Of a DNA stretch of 64,000 nucleotides, positions 1 through 9,606 are shown piece after piece (position 1 is the first letter of the stretch; each line of letters starts with the position of its first letter). The notes under the pieces are model-generated. The model did no database searches. It was not told the origin of the DNA and saw only the letters and a list, made by a program, of their open reading frames with translations. The translations under genes and the position numbers were made by a program. Source of the stretch: OLB6 sp964620125 (GTDB taxonomy: Bacteria > Bacteroidota > Ignavibacteria > Kapaibacteriales > Kapaibacteriaceae); contig CAZUGQ010000004.1 in assembly GCA_964620125.1 (NCBI GenBank), positions 1 through 64,000 on the forward strand, written 5' to 3'.

Positions 1-489
1 TGGTACTGCCGACGCAAAGACAACATTTCGTCCGGACCGTGAGAATGTGATAACCGCTGGCCCTGACTTGACTACGCAATAGCCCTTGCTCTTGCTATCG
101 CTGACCTTGTCGTCATCTCCGTCATCGTCTCCGTCATCGTCTCCGTCATCGTCTCCGTCATCATCTCCGTCATCATCTCCGTCATCATCTCCGTCATCAT
201 CTCCGTCATCATCTCCGTCTTCATCATGATCGCCGTCAGAATTCCACCATGACTTGTGCATCTTGATTTCAGAAACCAGAATTCGCACGCTATCAATGCG
301 TATGCTATCAATGCCGTTGGATGCATCAAAGCCACCATCATCGCCGGTAGCCTGTACGATGGTGCTGGATTCCAACGTTGTTGTAAACTCTACGGTAGTG
401 GAAGAGGGAACCACTTGAGGATCGAACAGTGGTCCGCAGGCAGAGACAAGGACGCTAAGACTAAGCAGTCCTAACAGTCGGTACAACAT
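1..489 (-). CDS. Lipoprotein with Asp-Gly tandem repeat (3' end outside window)
   Basis: The reading frame starts at an ATG preceded by GGAGGAATTC, a near-perfect ribosome binding site, and stays open to the left edge, so the C-terminus is missing. The N-terminus (MLYRLLGLLSLSVLVSAC) is a lipoprotein signal with lipobox VSAC, so the protein is probably anchored in the outer membrane. Residues about 60-80 contain DSIRIDSVRILVSEIKMH, a strand pattern resembling DUF4382-type surface lipoproteins, but that resemblance is weak. Residues 92-127 are nine Gly-Asp-Asp-Asp units, preceded by more Asp-rich sequence, which could bind calcium. A Ser/Lys-rich stretch and a beta-rich tail follow. It is the last visible gene of the minus-strand operon, 47 bases after the flavoprotein gene. 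An overlapping frame rich in Thr-Glu-Met is an artefact of the repeat and has no binding site. Confidence 0.72.
   Translation of the reverse strand, partial: MLYRLLGLLSLSVLVSACGPLFDPQVVPSSTTVEFTTTLESSTIVQATGDDGGFDASNGIDSIRIDSVRILVSEIKMHKSWWNSDGDHDEDGDDDGDDDGDDDGDDDGDDDGDDDGDDDGDDDGDDDKVSDSKSKGYCVVKSGPAVITFSRSGRNVVFASAVP
109..216. repeat. 12-bp tandem repeat, nine units
   Basis: Nine uninterrupted copies of a 12-bp unit, GTCATCRTCTCC on the plus strand, lie inside the lipoprotein gene. Each unit encodes Gly-Asp-Asp-Asp on the minus strand. Units differ only by a silent GAT/GAC change, so the array is young or kept homogeneous. A change in copy number would keep the frame. Confidence 0.9.
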
Positions 490-536
490 GAATTCCTCCG
501 GTTGATTTTGTAGAACGCCATGGGCTATTCTACACC

Positions 537-2069
537 TCAACCGGCATTGGGTTCCATCAACTGTTGTGCTACGGAAGCGCCGTGGAAGACAGCATTTTCT
601 ATTGCAGGTGCTGCGTCATTGTCGGCATTGGCAAAGTGGATGTTGCCGATACGTGTTCGTGCCACCTGCGCAATCCCCATATGTGATCCAGGAGTAGGAA
701 CAACCAGTCCATGCCCCCATCCCCATGCATAAATCTCTCGAACTGAGTTAGCCTGCTCCTGTGATCTCGACAGAAGAAAACGGTCTGCAACATCGGCAGC
801 ACGGCGTGCAAAGAGATCAGGATCCTGGAGCTGACCTCGAGCAAACCGATCCATTGGCAAGAAGAGTGATGCCACACTTTTGCGGAAACTCGTGCCCGGC
901 ACGCTACATGGGTTCACGACGTCTGTTTCAAACTCGCTGGTAAGATTCCACGTGTCGTAGATGTTTGATTGGACAAGTGGAACGTCGCTCACGATATGCA
1001 ACGTCATGTACGGAGCGTACGAGAGTTCTTTGCATGCGCCCATTTGTACACTCGGCATTTCAGGTACCAGTGCAGGCATTTGGAACTTGGGAGCAGCAAT
1101 CAGCGCATGGCTGGCTTGGTAGCGCACCACTCTGCCACGTTCATCAACGCAGTCAACCTCCACACCACTCTTCACGTTTGCAACGCGCACTGCAAGGGTT
1201 GATGCATGCAGGTTCTTGAGTGATGCGCTCACCTTTTGTGTTAGCGCACCGGGGCCGTGCGGGAATGTATACCGACCACCATCAAAGCTTTCGCCGAATT
1301 CACCGCTATAAAAGTTCAGCAGGCAGTACACATTTGTGCGTGCAAGCAATGCTCCCATCGAAGAACGGCTGTACGCATTCAACACGGTGAGCAATGTTTG
1401 CGACCGAAATGTCTTCACCCATTCTTCTGCAGATGTATCCATCCATTGTTGATCTGGTGGCACATCATTGGGTAAAGGATATGCCGGCAGGTTGTCTCCC
1501 AGACCAAGCACAAAGTCCCGGAAGCGTTTCATTCCATCACGTTCGGATTCGCTAACCAGCACGCGATTCAGGGTAGCATCCGTCCAAAGGTCCTGCACCA
1601 CTTCACCAGTGCCAAAATCATATCCGTCAGGTGGACATGGCACCGGCTCCACAGCTCCGCGCCTGATTAGCCTGTCCAACTCTGGAGTGCGATCAACAAA
1701 GTACACGCTGCCAAGCGGGGCCAAGCCCCCTCCCAGTACCTCACTTACGGCTGCGCCACCACCGCGGCGTTCACTTTCCACAACAACCACATCTACACCG
1801 GCCTCTTCGAGCGTAACGGCTGCACTCAATCCACTCATGCCACTACCAATAACAACCACCGATTTTTTGATTGTATGTGACGGGCTGGGAAGGGGCTGGC
1901 GGTCTCGCAAGTAAGCGTGTGCCAGAAGAAACTGCGGCGTTGCAATGCTTCGGCGTGGAGATCCTAGCAGGCGTACTTCCGATGGTTTTTGGCAGCCTCC
2001 AAGTGCAACTGCATAGGTTGCCCCCGAAGACAGCATGACCATCCGAATGAAGTCTCGTCTAGATGCCAC
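537..2069 (-). CDS. Tat-exported FAD-dependent amine oxidase-like flavoprotein
   Basis: The 510-residue protein begins at a GTG preceded by AAGGGGAG. Its N-terminus has a twin-arginine motif (SRRDFIRM), a hydrophobic stretch and ALGGC, which could be a lipobox, so export of a folded cofactor-bearing protein is likely. Residues about 70-81 carry the Rossmann dinucleotide-binding fingerprint VIGSGMSGLSAA, followed by an acidic strand end (VVVVES) that would contact the FAD ribose. The C-terminal third has HFANADNDAAPAIENA, which fits the second FAD-contacting motif of amine oxidase and phytoene desaturase relatives. The substrate cannot be read from the sequence. It lies 26 bases after the DUF1501 gene in the same operon, which suggests envelope redox modification, although that link is only inferred. 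Confidence 0.75.
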   Translation of the reverse strand: MASRRDFIRMVMLSSGATYAVALGGCQKPSEVRLLGSPRRSIATPQFLLAHAYLRDRQPLPSPSHTIKKSVVVIGSGMSGLSAAVTLEEAGVDVVVVESERRGGGAAVSEVLGGGLAPLGSVYFVDRTPELDRLIRRGAVEPVPCPPDGYDFGTGEVVQDLWTDATLNRVLVSESERDGMKRFRDFVLGLGDNLPAYPLPNDVPPDQQWMDTSAEEWVKTFRSQTLLTVLNAYSRSSMGALLARTNVYCLLNFYSGEFGESFDGGRYTFPHGPGALTQKVSASLKNLHASTLAVRVANVKSGVEVDCVDERGRVVRYQASHALIAAPKFQMPALVPEMPSVQMGACKELSYAPYMTLHIVSDVPLVQSNIYDTWNLTSEFETDVVNPCSVPGTSFRKSVASLFLPMDRFARGQLQDPDLFARRAADVADRFLLSRSQEQANSVREIYAWGWGHGLVVPTPGSHMGIAQVARTRIGNIHFANADNDAAPAIENAVFHGASVAQQLMEPNAG

Positions 2070-2095
2070 GCACTCCCCTTGTCGGGCGTGCCGGA

Positions 2096-3658
2096 TTACT
2101 GCAGCACGCGAATCGGTACCTGATTGGGCACACCATTAACGATTACGTTGCAAATGTACGCACCGCCGTTGGTGGGCCGAACAGGGAGTCGCGTTACTCC
2201 AGCATCAATCCTTCCGTTATGAACGGTCTCTACATACCGTCCGTCGGTTGCATACAACTCAACCTTCACCGTTGCAGGAACAGGTTGCTGCCATTGCAAG
2301 GTGGCAATGTTTGAAATGGGATTCGGATAAACGTGGATGTCGAGCGGCACACGCGCATGGTAGGCATCCCACACACTCGTGGGTTTCTGTAAAACGCCAA
2401 GAGGGAGCAACCGCTCTTCGAGTACAAGCTCGGTGTCTTCGGCTGTGCCACCAAACCAGGTTTCCATCACGTCGGCATATACCCGACGGAAGTCCCATTG
2501 GTACCTCAGGTCGCCATTACTGTTCAGATCAGAGAGGTTTGGATTGTTGCCGTATACCCCAGCACGCACGCCATTGCCCCACACAAGCTGCACCGAAGCA
2601 GCGCCGTGGTCTGTTCCTCGTGAACCGTTCTCATACGGACGTCGCCCGAACTCACTCACCGTCATGCCAACAACTCTATCAGCGAATCCCTGCGCTAGGG
2701 CATCCTGCATGAACTGGCCGATGCCTGTACTTAGCGATTCAAGAAGGAATGGATGGAGACCTTCATACTTGTCGTCCTGTTGGTTTACATGTGTATCAAA
2801 GCCCCCTAGATACACAAGGAAGACCTTCGACCGAAGGCCTCCAGAAATAAGGCGTGCAACGAGCTGCATCTGGCGAACGAAGCCATTGTCAGCATACTCA
2901 AGGGTATTGCGTCCAGCATCGAAGGCCGACTTAACGATGCTTGAATACTTGTCGCTTTGTTCAGCTACCAATCTCACAAAGTTGAACTCTCGCCCATATC
3001 GCGTGTCTTCGGGCAGTGGTGCCAGGTCGGGCGACAGGCCCTGCCCAAGTTCAAAGAATGCTTCGGGGTCAGTAAGCGCAATACCCACATCTCCCTTTTG
3101 GCTTTGAAGCAGCATAGACAACGTGCCGCCTATCTGAACGGCAGTCGGATGATCGGGCAACGTTTCGGGGAATCCCTGAATCTTGTTGCTCCAGAATCTG
3201 CCTAGCCACCCGTCGATGAGGCGTTTATCTGGATCGCTGCTATTAAAGCCGCTCAGCCAAATGTCTGTGCTTCGAAAGTGTGAGAGGTTCGGGTTCTCAT
3301 AACCAATGTTCTGGATTACCGCAAGGCGGCCATCTTCCATCATCTGCCGCAGGTTATAGGTACCGGCAGGATCAAGTGCCGGGTGCATGTAGATGCGCGA
3401 TAGCACCTGCTTAGCCACTGACTGCGGCACGGCAATGGTTGGCCTGATGGAATAATACTCAGGGTCTTCGGCGGGTATAATTGTATTTAGACCGTCATTG
3501 CCGCCAAACATCTGGATAACGATCAGCACTCGATCGTCATCTTCGGTAAGAGTGTCGAGCAGGCGAACCGGTGAATAGGCATGAAGGGGCACACCACCAA
3601 GCATCTGCGTTCCAAGCGAGGCAGCGGCTGTCGTAGCAAGGAAGGAGCGTCGTCTCAT
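2096..3658 (-). CDS. DUF1501 family exported protein with type IX sorting domain
   Basis: I chose the ATG at 3658, which opens a twin-arginine-like signal (MRRRSFLATTAAASLG) and has AACGAGGA upstream. The frame runs further back, but only through the preceding gene. The body shows DUF1501 hallmarks: VIQMFGGNDGLNTIIP near residue 50, GGFDTH near 290, SEFGRR and GTDHG near 340. DUF1501 proteins fall in the alkaline phosphatase/sulfatase superfamily, and most have no known function. The last 80 or so residues (from HVYPNPISNIATLQW to VPIRVLQ) look like a type IX secretion sorting domain, so cell-surface display is likely. It follows the DUF1800 gene by 10 bases. This gene pair recurs in many genomes, so the two proteins probably work together. 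Length is 520 residues. Confidence 0.82.
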   Translation of the reverse strand: MRRRSFLATTAAASLGTQMLGGVPLHAYSPVRLLDTLTEDDDRVLIVIQMFGGNDGLNTIIPAEDPEYYSIRPTIAVPQSVAKQVLSRIYMHPALDPAGTYNLRQMMEDGRLAVIQNIGYENPNLSHFRSTDIWLSGFNSSDPDKRLIDGWLGRFWSNKIQGFPETLPDHPTAVQIGGTLSMLLQSQKGDVGIALTDPEAFFELGQGLSPDLAPLPEDTRYGREFNFVRLVAEQSDKYSSIVKSAFDAGRNTLEYADNGFVRQMQLVARLISGGLRSKVFLVYLGGFDTHVNQQDDKYEGLHPFLLESLSTGIGQFMQDALAQGFADRVVGMTVSEFGRRPYENGSRGTDHGAASVQLVWGNGVRAGVYGNNPNLSDLNSNGDLRYQWDFRRVYADVMETWFGGTAEDTELVLEERLLPLGVLQKPTSVWDAYHARVPLDIHVYPNPISNIATLQWQQPVPATVKVELYATDGRYVETVHNGRIDAGVTRLPVRPTNGGAYICNVIVNGVPNQVPIRVLQ

Positions 3659-3668
3659 GATATCCTCG

Positions 3669-5228
3669 TTAGCAGAGTTGGAAGTCGGGTGCTTTTGAAA
3701 TCGTTGTAAGCAGGTTCCGCAATCGTGATGCAGCCGATGCCGGATTGTTGAGAATGGTTGGCCAATCATAGTCTGGCGCACCTTGAAGCAAGGCAGACAG
3801 ATAGAAGTCCAGCCGTTCCTGCGAAATAGCAACAGGTAGCAGGAAGATGGTGATATTCTTCACCAGCTTGCGAGCATCTTCATGATCATCAAACTGGCGG
3901 ATAAAGTTGAGTGCCTCCTGATCCGTAATCAGCTTGATGAGCTCCCGAGCGTAGTTGCGCCGCTCTGGATAGGTGTTGGTACTAATCCATGAACGGTATC
4001 CCGGCCATCCTGCTACGGTTGGTGGATCCATCATGGGCTGATCCATCTTGGCTATCCACTCTTGTGGGTTCGTAACGGTAACGCCGAGTTGCCTGTTCAT
4101 GCCAGCTACGTATTCGATCGGCGTTTTGATCTGCGCTCCGCGTAGTGCAGGATCGAAGAAATGTGCGCTCGTAAAGATGGCCTTGAAAAGTTCTCGCAAT
4201 CGGAAGTTCGCATCCCGAAACTTCTGCGCGATGTCCGTGATGTACTGCTGATCAATCTCGCCATACGAGCTATACACGTAAAAGCGATACACCTTCGTAG
4301 CGATGAACCGACTCACAGCTTCCGCTCGAGCCGTGTGCAGGATTTCTATGATGCGTAACACTTCCTCTTCCCGAACCTGATACGCTGTGTTCGTGTCTTC
4401 CGTACGCGCAGGAATCGTAACACCCATGAACTGCTTGGCTCCGGTGTCGTGAGCAGCAGCATCAAACCAGCTCACATACTTGTCGTTAGGTGCCGGTGCA
4501 TCCGAATATTGTTGTGTGCGCCAGCCCGTTAAAACGCGTGCTGCCTCCTTTACATCACCTTCGGTATACCACCCAATACCTGTAAGGAACAGTTCCATCA
4601 GTTCACGAGCATAGTTTTCGTTGGGTTTGCCTACGGTGTTGAACGTGCCACCCAGATAAAAAAGCATGGCGGAATCCAACGTCATCTCAAGAGATAATCT
4701 CCGAAGATCATCCAGCCTGTGCCTACGAAGTGTGAGATACTGGCGGTACAGCATCTGCGGTACACTGTTCGTGTTATCAAAGTCATACTCCGTAACCCAA
4801 TGGTTGGACCAGAAGAGAGTTGTTTTCTCAACAATGGTATCGTCGGCAACCATGCGCCCAATCCACCACTTGGCAAAGGCGGCCATACTGTTATCCCATT
4901 GGCGCCAAATGGCAAACCGTGTCATCAGGTCTGCACCCATGGGGTCTTCCGTCCACAATTCCGTCCATGACCCCGGTGATGGTGGGTCGGGTTCGTTGTC
5001 ATCTCCTAGCAGTTCATCAACAACATCGGTGACCTGACGTCCCACGAGTGCCTTGGCCTGCGCATAACTCGGACCGAAGCCTGTTCTACGCAAAAGGTGG
5101 AGTGCATCCTCGAATGAAAGTGGCTGGGTGTAGGTTTCTGCCCCCGCCTCGAGGATCATCGGTGTGTCGGGCATATCGTCTCTGCGCATGCCTCGAACTA
5201 AACTTGCAAACAGTGCTCGTCTATTCAT
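3669..5228 (-). CDS. DUF1800 family protein
   Basis: The 519-residue protein contains LLRRTGFGP near residue 45, TLFWSNHW near 138, and NENYARELMELFLTGIG near 203. These match the conserved blocks of DUF1800, an uncharacterised family regularly encoded next to DUF1501. Unlike its neighbours it shows no clear signal peptide, although the start (MNRRALFASLVRGMRR) is basic. The start codon has GAGGTAGTC directly upstream and lies two bases after the stop of the OmpA-family gene. The DUF1501 gene follows 10 bases later, so the three are surely co-transcribed. The function is unknown. The context suggests a role with exported or surface proteins. Confidence 0.8.
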   Translation of the reverse strand: MNRRALFASLVRGMRRDDMPDTPMILEAGAETYTQPLSFEDALHLLRRTGFGPSYAQAKALVGRQVTDVVDELLGDDNEPDPPSPGSWTELWTEDPMGADLMTRFAIWRQWDNSMAAFAKWWIGRMVADDTIVEKTTLFWSNHWVTEYDFDNTNSVPQMLYRQYLTLRRHRLDDLRRLSLEMTLDSAMLFYLGGTFNTVGKPNENYARELMELFLTGIGWYTEGDVKEAARVLTGWRTQQYSDAPAPNDKYVSWFDAAAHDTGAKQFMGVTIPARTEDTNTAYQVREEEVLRIIEILHTARAEAVSRFIATKVYRFYVYSSYGEIDQQYITDIAQKFRDANFRLRELFKAIFTSAHFFDPALRGAQIKTPIEYVAGMNRQLGVTVTNPQEWIAKMDQPMMDPPTVAGWPGYRSWISTNTYPERRNYARELIKLITDQEALNFIRQFDDHEDARKLVKNITIFLLPVAISQERLDFYLSALLQGAPDYDWPTILNNPASAASRLRNLLTTISKAPDFQLC

Positions 5229-5230
5229 GA

Positions 5231-7250
5231 CTACCTCAGAGGTGTCGTGATGGTCAAGGAAACAGTTCTACAGTAAAACCGGCCTTCTGGCAAAGAGTTA
5301 TCGTACGGTAACACTGACGGCCCAATGCCTTCTACCTGTGTGATGTTCAGTGAGGGGGCTATGGCAAGCGCCGCCCTTTCTACTGCTCGCGCGCGTGCCG
5401 TGGAGAGCTCCTGGTTATGATCGAGCTCGCCGAGTTTATCCGTGCTTCCAACGATTGTTGCCTGACTGCCATCACGAACGGCAGCCTGTACAACGCGCTG
5501 CATCATCTGCTTGTTGGCAGCCGATATGTCGGCACGGTCGTAGTCAAACACGATGAGAGAAAGCCTACTCACCTCGAAGTTGCTCACCGTTTTCACGAGT
5601 GGAAAGGAGGTTGATGCGGATGCAAGCGAATCAAGCGTCCCAACGGTTAATTGAGCAACCAGTGTGTCGGTAGTACCAACAACAGGCCCCAAACGATCGG
5701 TGATTTCCTGATTCAAGTCGAACGTTACACGCTGAGGCGGAACACCCGTGGCCTGCTTCATCGCCACAGGTTTGCGGCGGTGCTGCACATCGAGCTGCCA
5801 ATTGCGAGCCGACTCTGGATTGAGCACCTGAACTTGAAACTCCTGATGGGGTTGTACGGGCACGAACTCTTTGAACTTACTGTGCACAATCGGAGCAAGC
5901 AGAGTGGCATCGGTTGCATCGAGTTCCACTCTGCGATTCTCCTCTATCCCTTCAGCATACTTTTCGTTACTCGTGAGAGACGGCTTGTCGGAAACGCGAA
6001 CGTCAAATCGTGATATCGGCAGATTCCATCGAGCACTGATGTGGTTCACAACGTTTTCCGCTCTTTCTCGCGCAAGCAAACGTCGTTCAGCTAGCGTAGC
6101 TCGTTCTTGCCCATCCGTGGTGCCGGTCACGATCAGACGTGCTGATGGGTTGCTAGACAAACGTTTGCCAAGCACATCCAACATCCGGTAATAGATGGGG
6201 AGTGTCTCACGCGGAAGGTCTTCTTCGCGAAACGCCGATGGGTCTGCATCAGAAACGTACTTCCCCTTTAATGCTGCCGATGCACTGTCGAAGAATACAT
6301 ACGGCAGTAACGGGAAGGTCTGCGTGACAACCGTCTCCCGAATCTCAAGTGGATTCGTGCTGATGGCAACAATCGTTGCAGGTGGTAGGTCGGGTTTGGA
6401 CTCCACAACCGGAACAGGCGGTGGTGGTGGTGGTGGTGGTGGTGGCGGCGGTGGGGGCGGTGGCGGTTCCTCGCTATCGAAGAAGCGATACCGAAGGTGC
6501 AACCCGGCCGCTGCCCAGCTTTGCTTCCAATCAGCTGCGGATGTAATTGAGTTGAGTCCATAACGGTATGAGACTTCAGGTGCAAGCTGCACATGTTTAC
6601 CGAGTTGGAATGCGAAACCCAAGCCCCCTGAAACACCATAACTCGTTCCCAACCCGGGGAACTCGCCTGTTCCATTCGTGCGTGTTTGGCGTCCATCAGG
6701 ATACAAAACACCGTCGGGAGCAGTGATCTGTTCTGTTTGCATGTAGGTGGCATCAACGATTGGGTTACCAGCGTCGGCCGTTACCCGCACGTATACCGGC
6801 ACGGAAGCAATGGGCTGCGAACGGATGCCGAACTCGGCAGCCACATACCCCAGGTTCGACGTGAACTGATGGGTTCGATCCAAATGCACGTAGGTGTTCG
6901 TGCGAGGGTCTAGTACCTCGAAATTGTCTGTGGTGGTTACGCTTAACGAAGCAGGCCGCATAGAATACGTGAGCCCAAGCAGAAGCTCGAGTGCTGGCCC
7001 TAACACGGCATAGCTGGCTTCGATGCCACTATAGTAGCCGACACCGGTGCCGTCAGCAAAGGCACCACAATCCGTAGAGCCAAGGATTACGGGGATGCTG
7101 CTTTTGGTAAACACATAACTGGCANNNNNNNNNNNNNNNNNNNNNNNNNNNGGCATACGTGGACTCCGTGGATGCCTGCGCCGGACTCACCGATGGCAGG
7201 CAAACACATAGAACCGCGCCAAGCGTACCAATTGCCAGAAGTCGTGGCAT
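5231..7250 (-). CDS. OmpA-family outer-membrane protein with poly-proline linker (interrupted by assembly gap)
   Basis: The start at 7250 opens a signal peptide (MPRLLAIGTLGAVLCVCLP) ending near SPAQA. After a 27-base N run come a beta-barrel-like domain, an uninterrupted run of more than 15 prolines, and two OmpA/MotB-like segments. The first holds LIVTGTTDGQERATLAERR and ENRRVEL; the second holds SLIVFDYDRADIS, GSTDKLGELDHNQELSTARA and RTVSLTI. OmpA C-terminal domains bind peptidoglycan, so the protein probably links outer membrane and wall. The frames on the two sides of the N run differ by one base, so the stated gap length must be wrong unless the gene is broken. It heads the operon with DUF1800 and DUF1501. 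It is a paralogue of the protein at 10318-12309, sharing domain order and several motifs. Confidence 0.82.
7125..7151. other. Assembly gap (27 N)
   Basis: A run of 27 unknown bases lies in the N-terminal part of the OmpA-family gene. The upstream and downstream reading frames are out of phase by one, so the real gap is unlikely to be exactly 27 bases. Confidence 0.97.
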
Positions 7251-7326
7251 CAAGGTCCTGGAGGGTAGGGATGCTTGTGCGAAAGCCAGTTTCGCACGAT
7301 TCGTTACACGAGGTCTATGCAGGGGG

Positions 7327-8043
7327 TCAGGCTGCGAAGACAAGCCGGAGAATTTCCGGCCACTTGGTGAGCAAGATAACTCGAAGTCCGTAAAACGTGC
7401 CGAAGCCAATAAGGGTGGCCCCGCTTACTTGCTGTATGCGCAGGATGAATGTTGGCGTCATGCGATGCCGATATGCTAGCACGAGCCGTACCAAAGTAAA
7501 CAGCCATAAGAAGTTGCCAAGTCCAAACCCGATGGAGAAGGCCATGTTGTTTAGCATGTCGTTCTCAAACCACTCGAGTTTTTGGATAAACGTGGTCATA
7601 CCGGCAAGAGCAGGTACGAAGGTTGGATTGGCAAGATTGGCAAGGGCAAAGCCAACACCAACAAAGAACGGACCGTGGCCTTTTACCCACTCAACGAACG
7701 ACGAAGGTTTGACAGGTGCTTCGGAGTGGTCTTTCGGCACCGGCCGTTCGCGCATCTGGATCACCCCGAATACAATCATGATGGCTACGATGCCAAGTTG
7801 TATGATCACGGGTGCTAGTGGCGAAGTATTCTCCAACGCTGTGAGTGCATTTACCACAGCCGTTGTAGCCAACATGGCCAGTGCGCAGTAAATCACGTCG
7901 AACAACCCAGCACCAAGCGCCAGCTTGAAAGCGGCCATCCACCCATCGCGAATGGCAGTACGTATCGAAGCCATGCCGATTGGTCCCGGCGGAATTGCCA
8001 GGATATATCCAACCACGAGTCCAACAACGATTGCCCCGATCAT
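7327..8043 (-). CDS. LysE/RhtB family transporter
   Basis: This 238-residue inner-membrane protein starts IGAIVVGLVVGYILAIPPGP, the N-terminal helix and Pro-Gly-Pro motif typical of LysE-type amino-acid exporters. It has about six hydrophobic segments, with a charged loop near residues 100-120 (MRERPVPKDHSEAPVK) between the two halves. The family exports amino acids or related small molecules by proton exchange; the substrate cannot be deduced. It is transcribed divergently from the amino-acid permease gene, with only 29 bases between the starts, so an exporter and an importer may share a control region. The OmpA-family gene follows 76 bases downstream. Confidence 0.8.
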   Translation of the reverse strand: MIGAIVVGLVVGYILAIPPGPIGMASIRTAIRDGWMAAFKLALGAGLFDVIYCALAMLATTAVVNALTALENTSPLAPVIIQLGIVAIMIVFGVIQMRERPVPKDHSEAPVKPSSFVEWVKGHGPFFVGVGFALANLANPTFVPALAGMTTFIQKLEWFENDMLNNMAFSIGFGLGNFLWLFTLVRLVLAYRHRMTPTFILRIQQVSGATLIGFGTFYGLRVILLTKWPEILRLVFAA

Positions 8044-8072
8044 GACCCGAAACCTACGAAGGTGATGCTAAC

Positions 8073-9599
8073 TTGAAAAATTCTTTGTCCACATCAGCAA
8101 TTCCACACATGCCCAAGCCCCCTTCCAATGGTAGCAGCTCACCTGGACTGAAAAAGGCATTAGGACTGTTCACGACAACGATGCTCGTAATTGGCAGCGT
8201 GGTGGGTTCGGGCATCTTCAAGAATCCTGCAGGGATGGCTGCGTTGGTAAAGAGTCCCGAACTCCTCATGCTGGTATGGATTGTTGCCGGTGTGGTAACG
8301 TGTTTCGGTGCGCTCACGATAGCGGAGATTGCTGGTCTGATTCCTGCCACCGGCGGTCAGTACGAGTACTTTCGAAAGATTTATGGCGATTCAACCGCGT
8401 TCATCTACGGCTGGGCGCTGTTCTTTGTGATTCAGACCGGATCGATCGCCAGCATCACCTATGTATTCAGCTATTATCTGGACAGCATGCTGCAGGGTAC
8501 ACCATGGCAGTTATGGTCTTTGCCAGAAGAAACGTGGCGATCGTTTGCGATTGGTTTGCCCTTTGGCACGATTTATCCGCTGAATGAACTGGGCATCAAG
8601 CTTGTTACAGCAATGGCCATCATTGCACTCACCATTGTGAACATCGTTGGTGTGCGCGAAGGAGGATTCGTGCAAAATCTGCTCACGGTAGCCAAGATTC
8701 TTGCAATCCTATTTCTTGTGTTTGCAGCATTCGTATTCGGGCAGGGGGCTGTGGCACACTTTACCTCTGATAGCGTTGCGGGTATTCCTACGGGAACGGC
8801 ACTGCTAACAGCATTGGTACTTACACTTAACAAAGCCCTGTGGGCCTACGATGGTTGGAACACCGTTACTGCGGTGGCAGGCGAAACACGAGAACCGCAA
8901 AAGACCATTCCACGAGCACTATTACTTGGATCACTCAGCATCCTGGCTATCTACATTCTTATCAACCTTGCTTATCTGTATGTGCTCGACATTGATGCAT
9001 TGGCCGCGTCGTCAAGCGTTGCTGCCGATGTTGCGCGGGTTGCTCTTGGACCATGGGGCTTGGGATTCGTGGCCATAGCAGTGATGATATCTACCTTGGG
9101 AACCAGTAATGGTACCATCCTGCAGAGCGCGCGGATTTTTTATGCCATGGCAGTTGACAAACTCTTTTTCCGTCGACTGTCAACAGTGCATCCACACTAT
9201 CAAAGCCCATCGTCGGCACTCGTTTGGCAGTGTGTGTGGAGTTGCTTTCTTGTCTTTACGGGCACATTCGACATGCTTACCGAGATGCTCATCTTCGTAA
9301 GCTGGGGCTTTTATGGTTTGGCAGCCGCAGGCGTGTTTCTTCTGCGAAAACGCATGCCTGATGCACCACGTCCGTACAAAACCTGGGGCTACCCTGTTGT
9401 ACCTGCCGTCTTTGTACTCTTTGCAGTCGGATTTCTGGTGTTTTCGCTGTATGCCGACTATGAGCAATGGCGTGTTGGACAGCAAATGGGCACGGATCCC
9501 ATTCTCAATAGTGTGTATGGTCTCGTGATCCTTGCCACCGCGATTCCAGGATATCTCTTCTTCAGGCGGCAAAGCAGTCGTAATGGAACCGCACCGTGA
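8073..9599 (+). CDS. APC-family amino acid permease
   Basis: The 508-residue protein has about twelve hydrophobic segments. The first has IGSVVGSGIF near residue 40, the unwound helix motif that binds substrate in APC transporters. ATGGQYEYFRKIYG near residue 90 is also typical of the family, which imports amino acids or exchanges them. The start is a TTG with AAGGTGA eight bases upstream. The first ATG (8109) has no binding site, so I prefer the TTG. The first 28 residues are Ser/Pro-rich and cytoplasmic. The gene ends 7 bases from the convergent barrel gene. Which amino acid it carries is not evident. Confidence 0.85.
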   Translation: MKNSLSTSAIPHMPKPPSNGSSSPGLKKALGLFTTTMLVIGSVVGSGIFKNPAGMAALVKSPELLMLVWIVAGVVTCFGALTIAEIAGLIPATGGQYEYFRKIYGDSTAFIYGWALFFVIQTGSIASITYVFSYYLDSMLQGTPWQLWSLPEETWRSFAIGLPFGTIYPLNELGIKLVTAMAIIALTIVNIVGVREGGFVQNLLTVAKILAILFLVFAAFVFGQGAVAHFTSDSVAGIPTGTALLTALVLTLNKALWAYDGWNTVTAVAGETREPQKTIPRALLLGSLSILAIYILINLAYLYVLDIDALAASSSVAADVARVALGPWGLGFVAIAVMISTLGTSNGTILQSARIFYAMAVDKLFFRRLSTVHPHYQSPSSALVWQCVWSCFLVFTGTFDMLTEMLIFVSWGFYGLAAAGVFLLRKRMPDAPRPYKTWGYPVVPAVFVLFAVGFLVFSLYADYEQWRVGQQMGTDPILNSVYGLVILATAIPGYLFFRRQSSRNGTAP

Positions 9600-9606
9600 C
9601 GTTGCG

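Noticed and set aside
72..341. Open frame rich in Thr-Glu-Met on the minus strand
   Set aside because: It is a shifted reading of the 12-bp repeat and has no ribosome binding site; the lipoprotein frame has a strong one and a lipobox.
2379..3107. Long plus-strand open frame opposite the DUF1501 gene
   Set aside because: It is antisense to a gene with clear family motifs and lacks its own motifs or binding site.
6268..6756. Open frame with a poly-His run opposite the OmpA poly-proline linker
   Set aside because: It is an out-of-frame shadow of the CCN repeats in the real gene.
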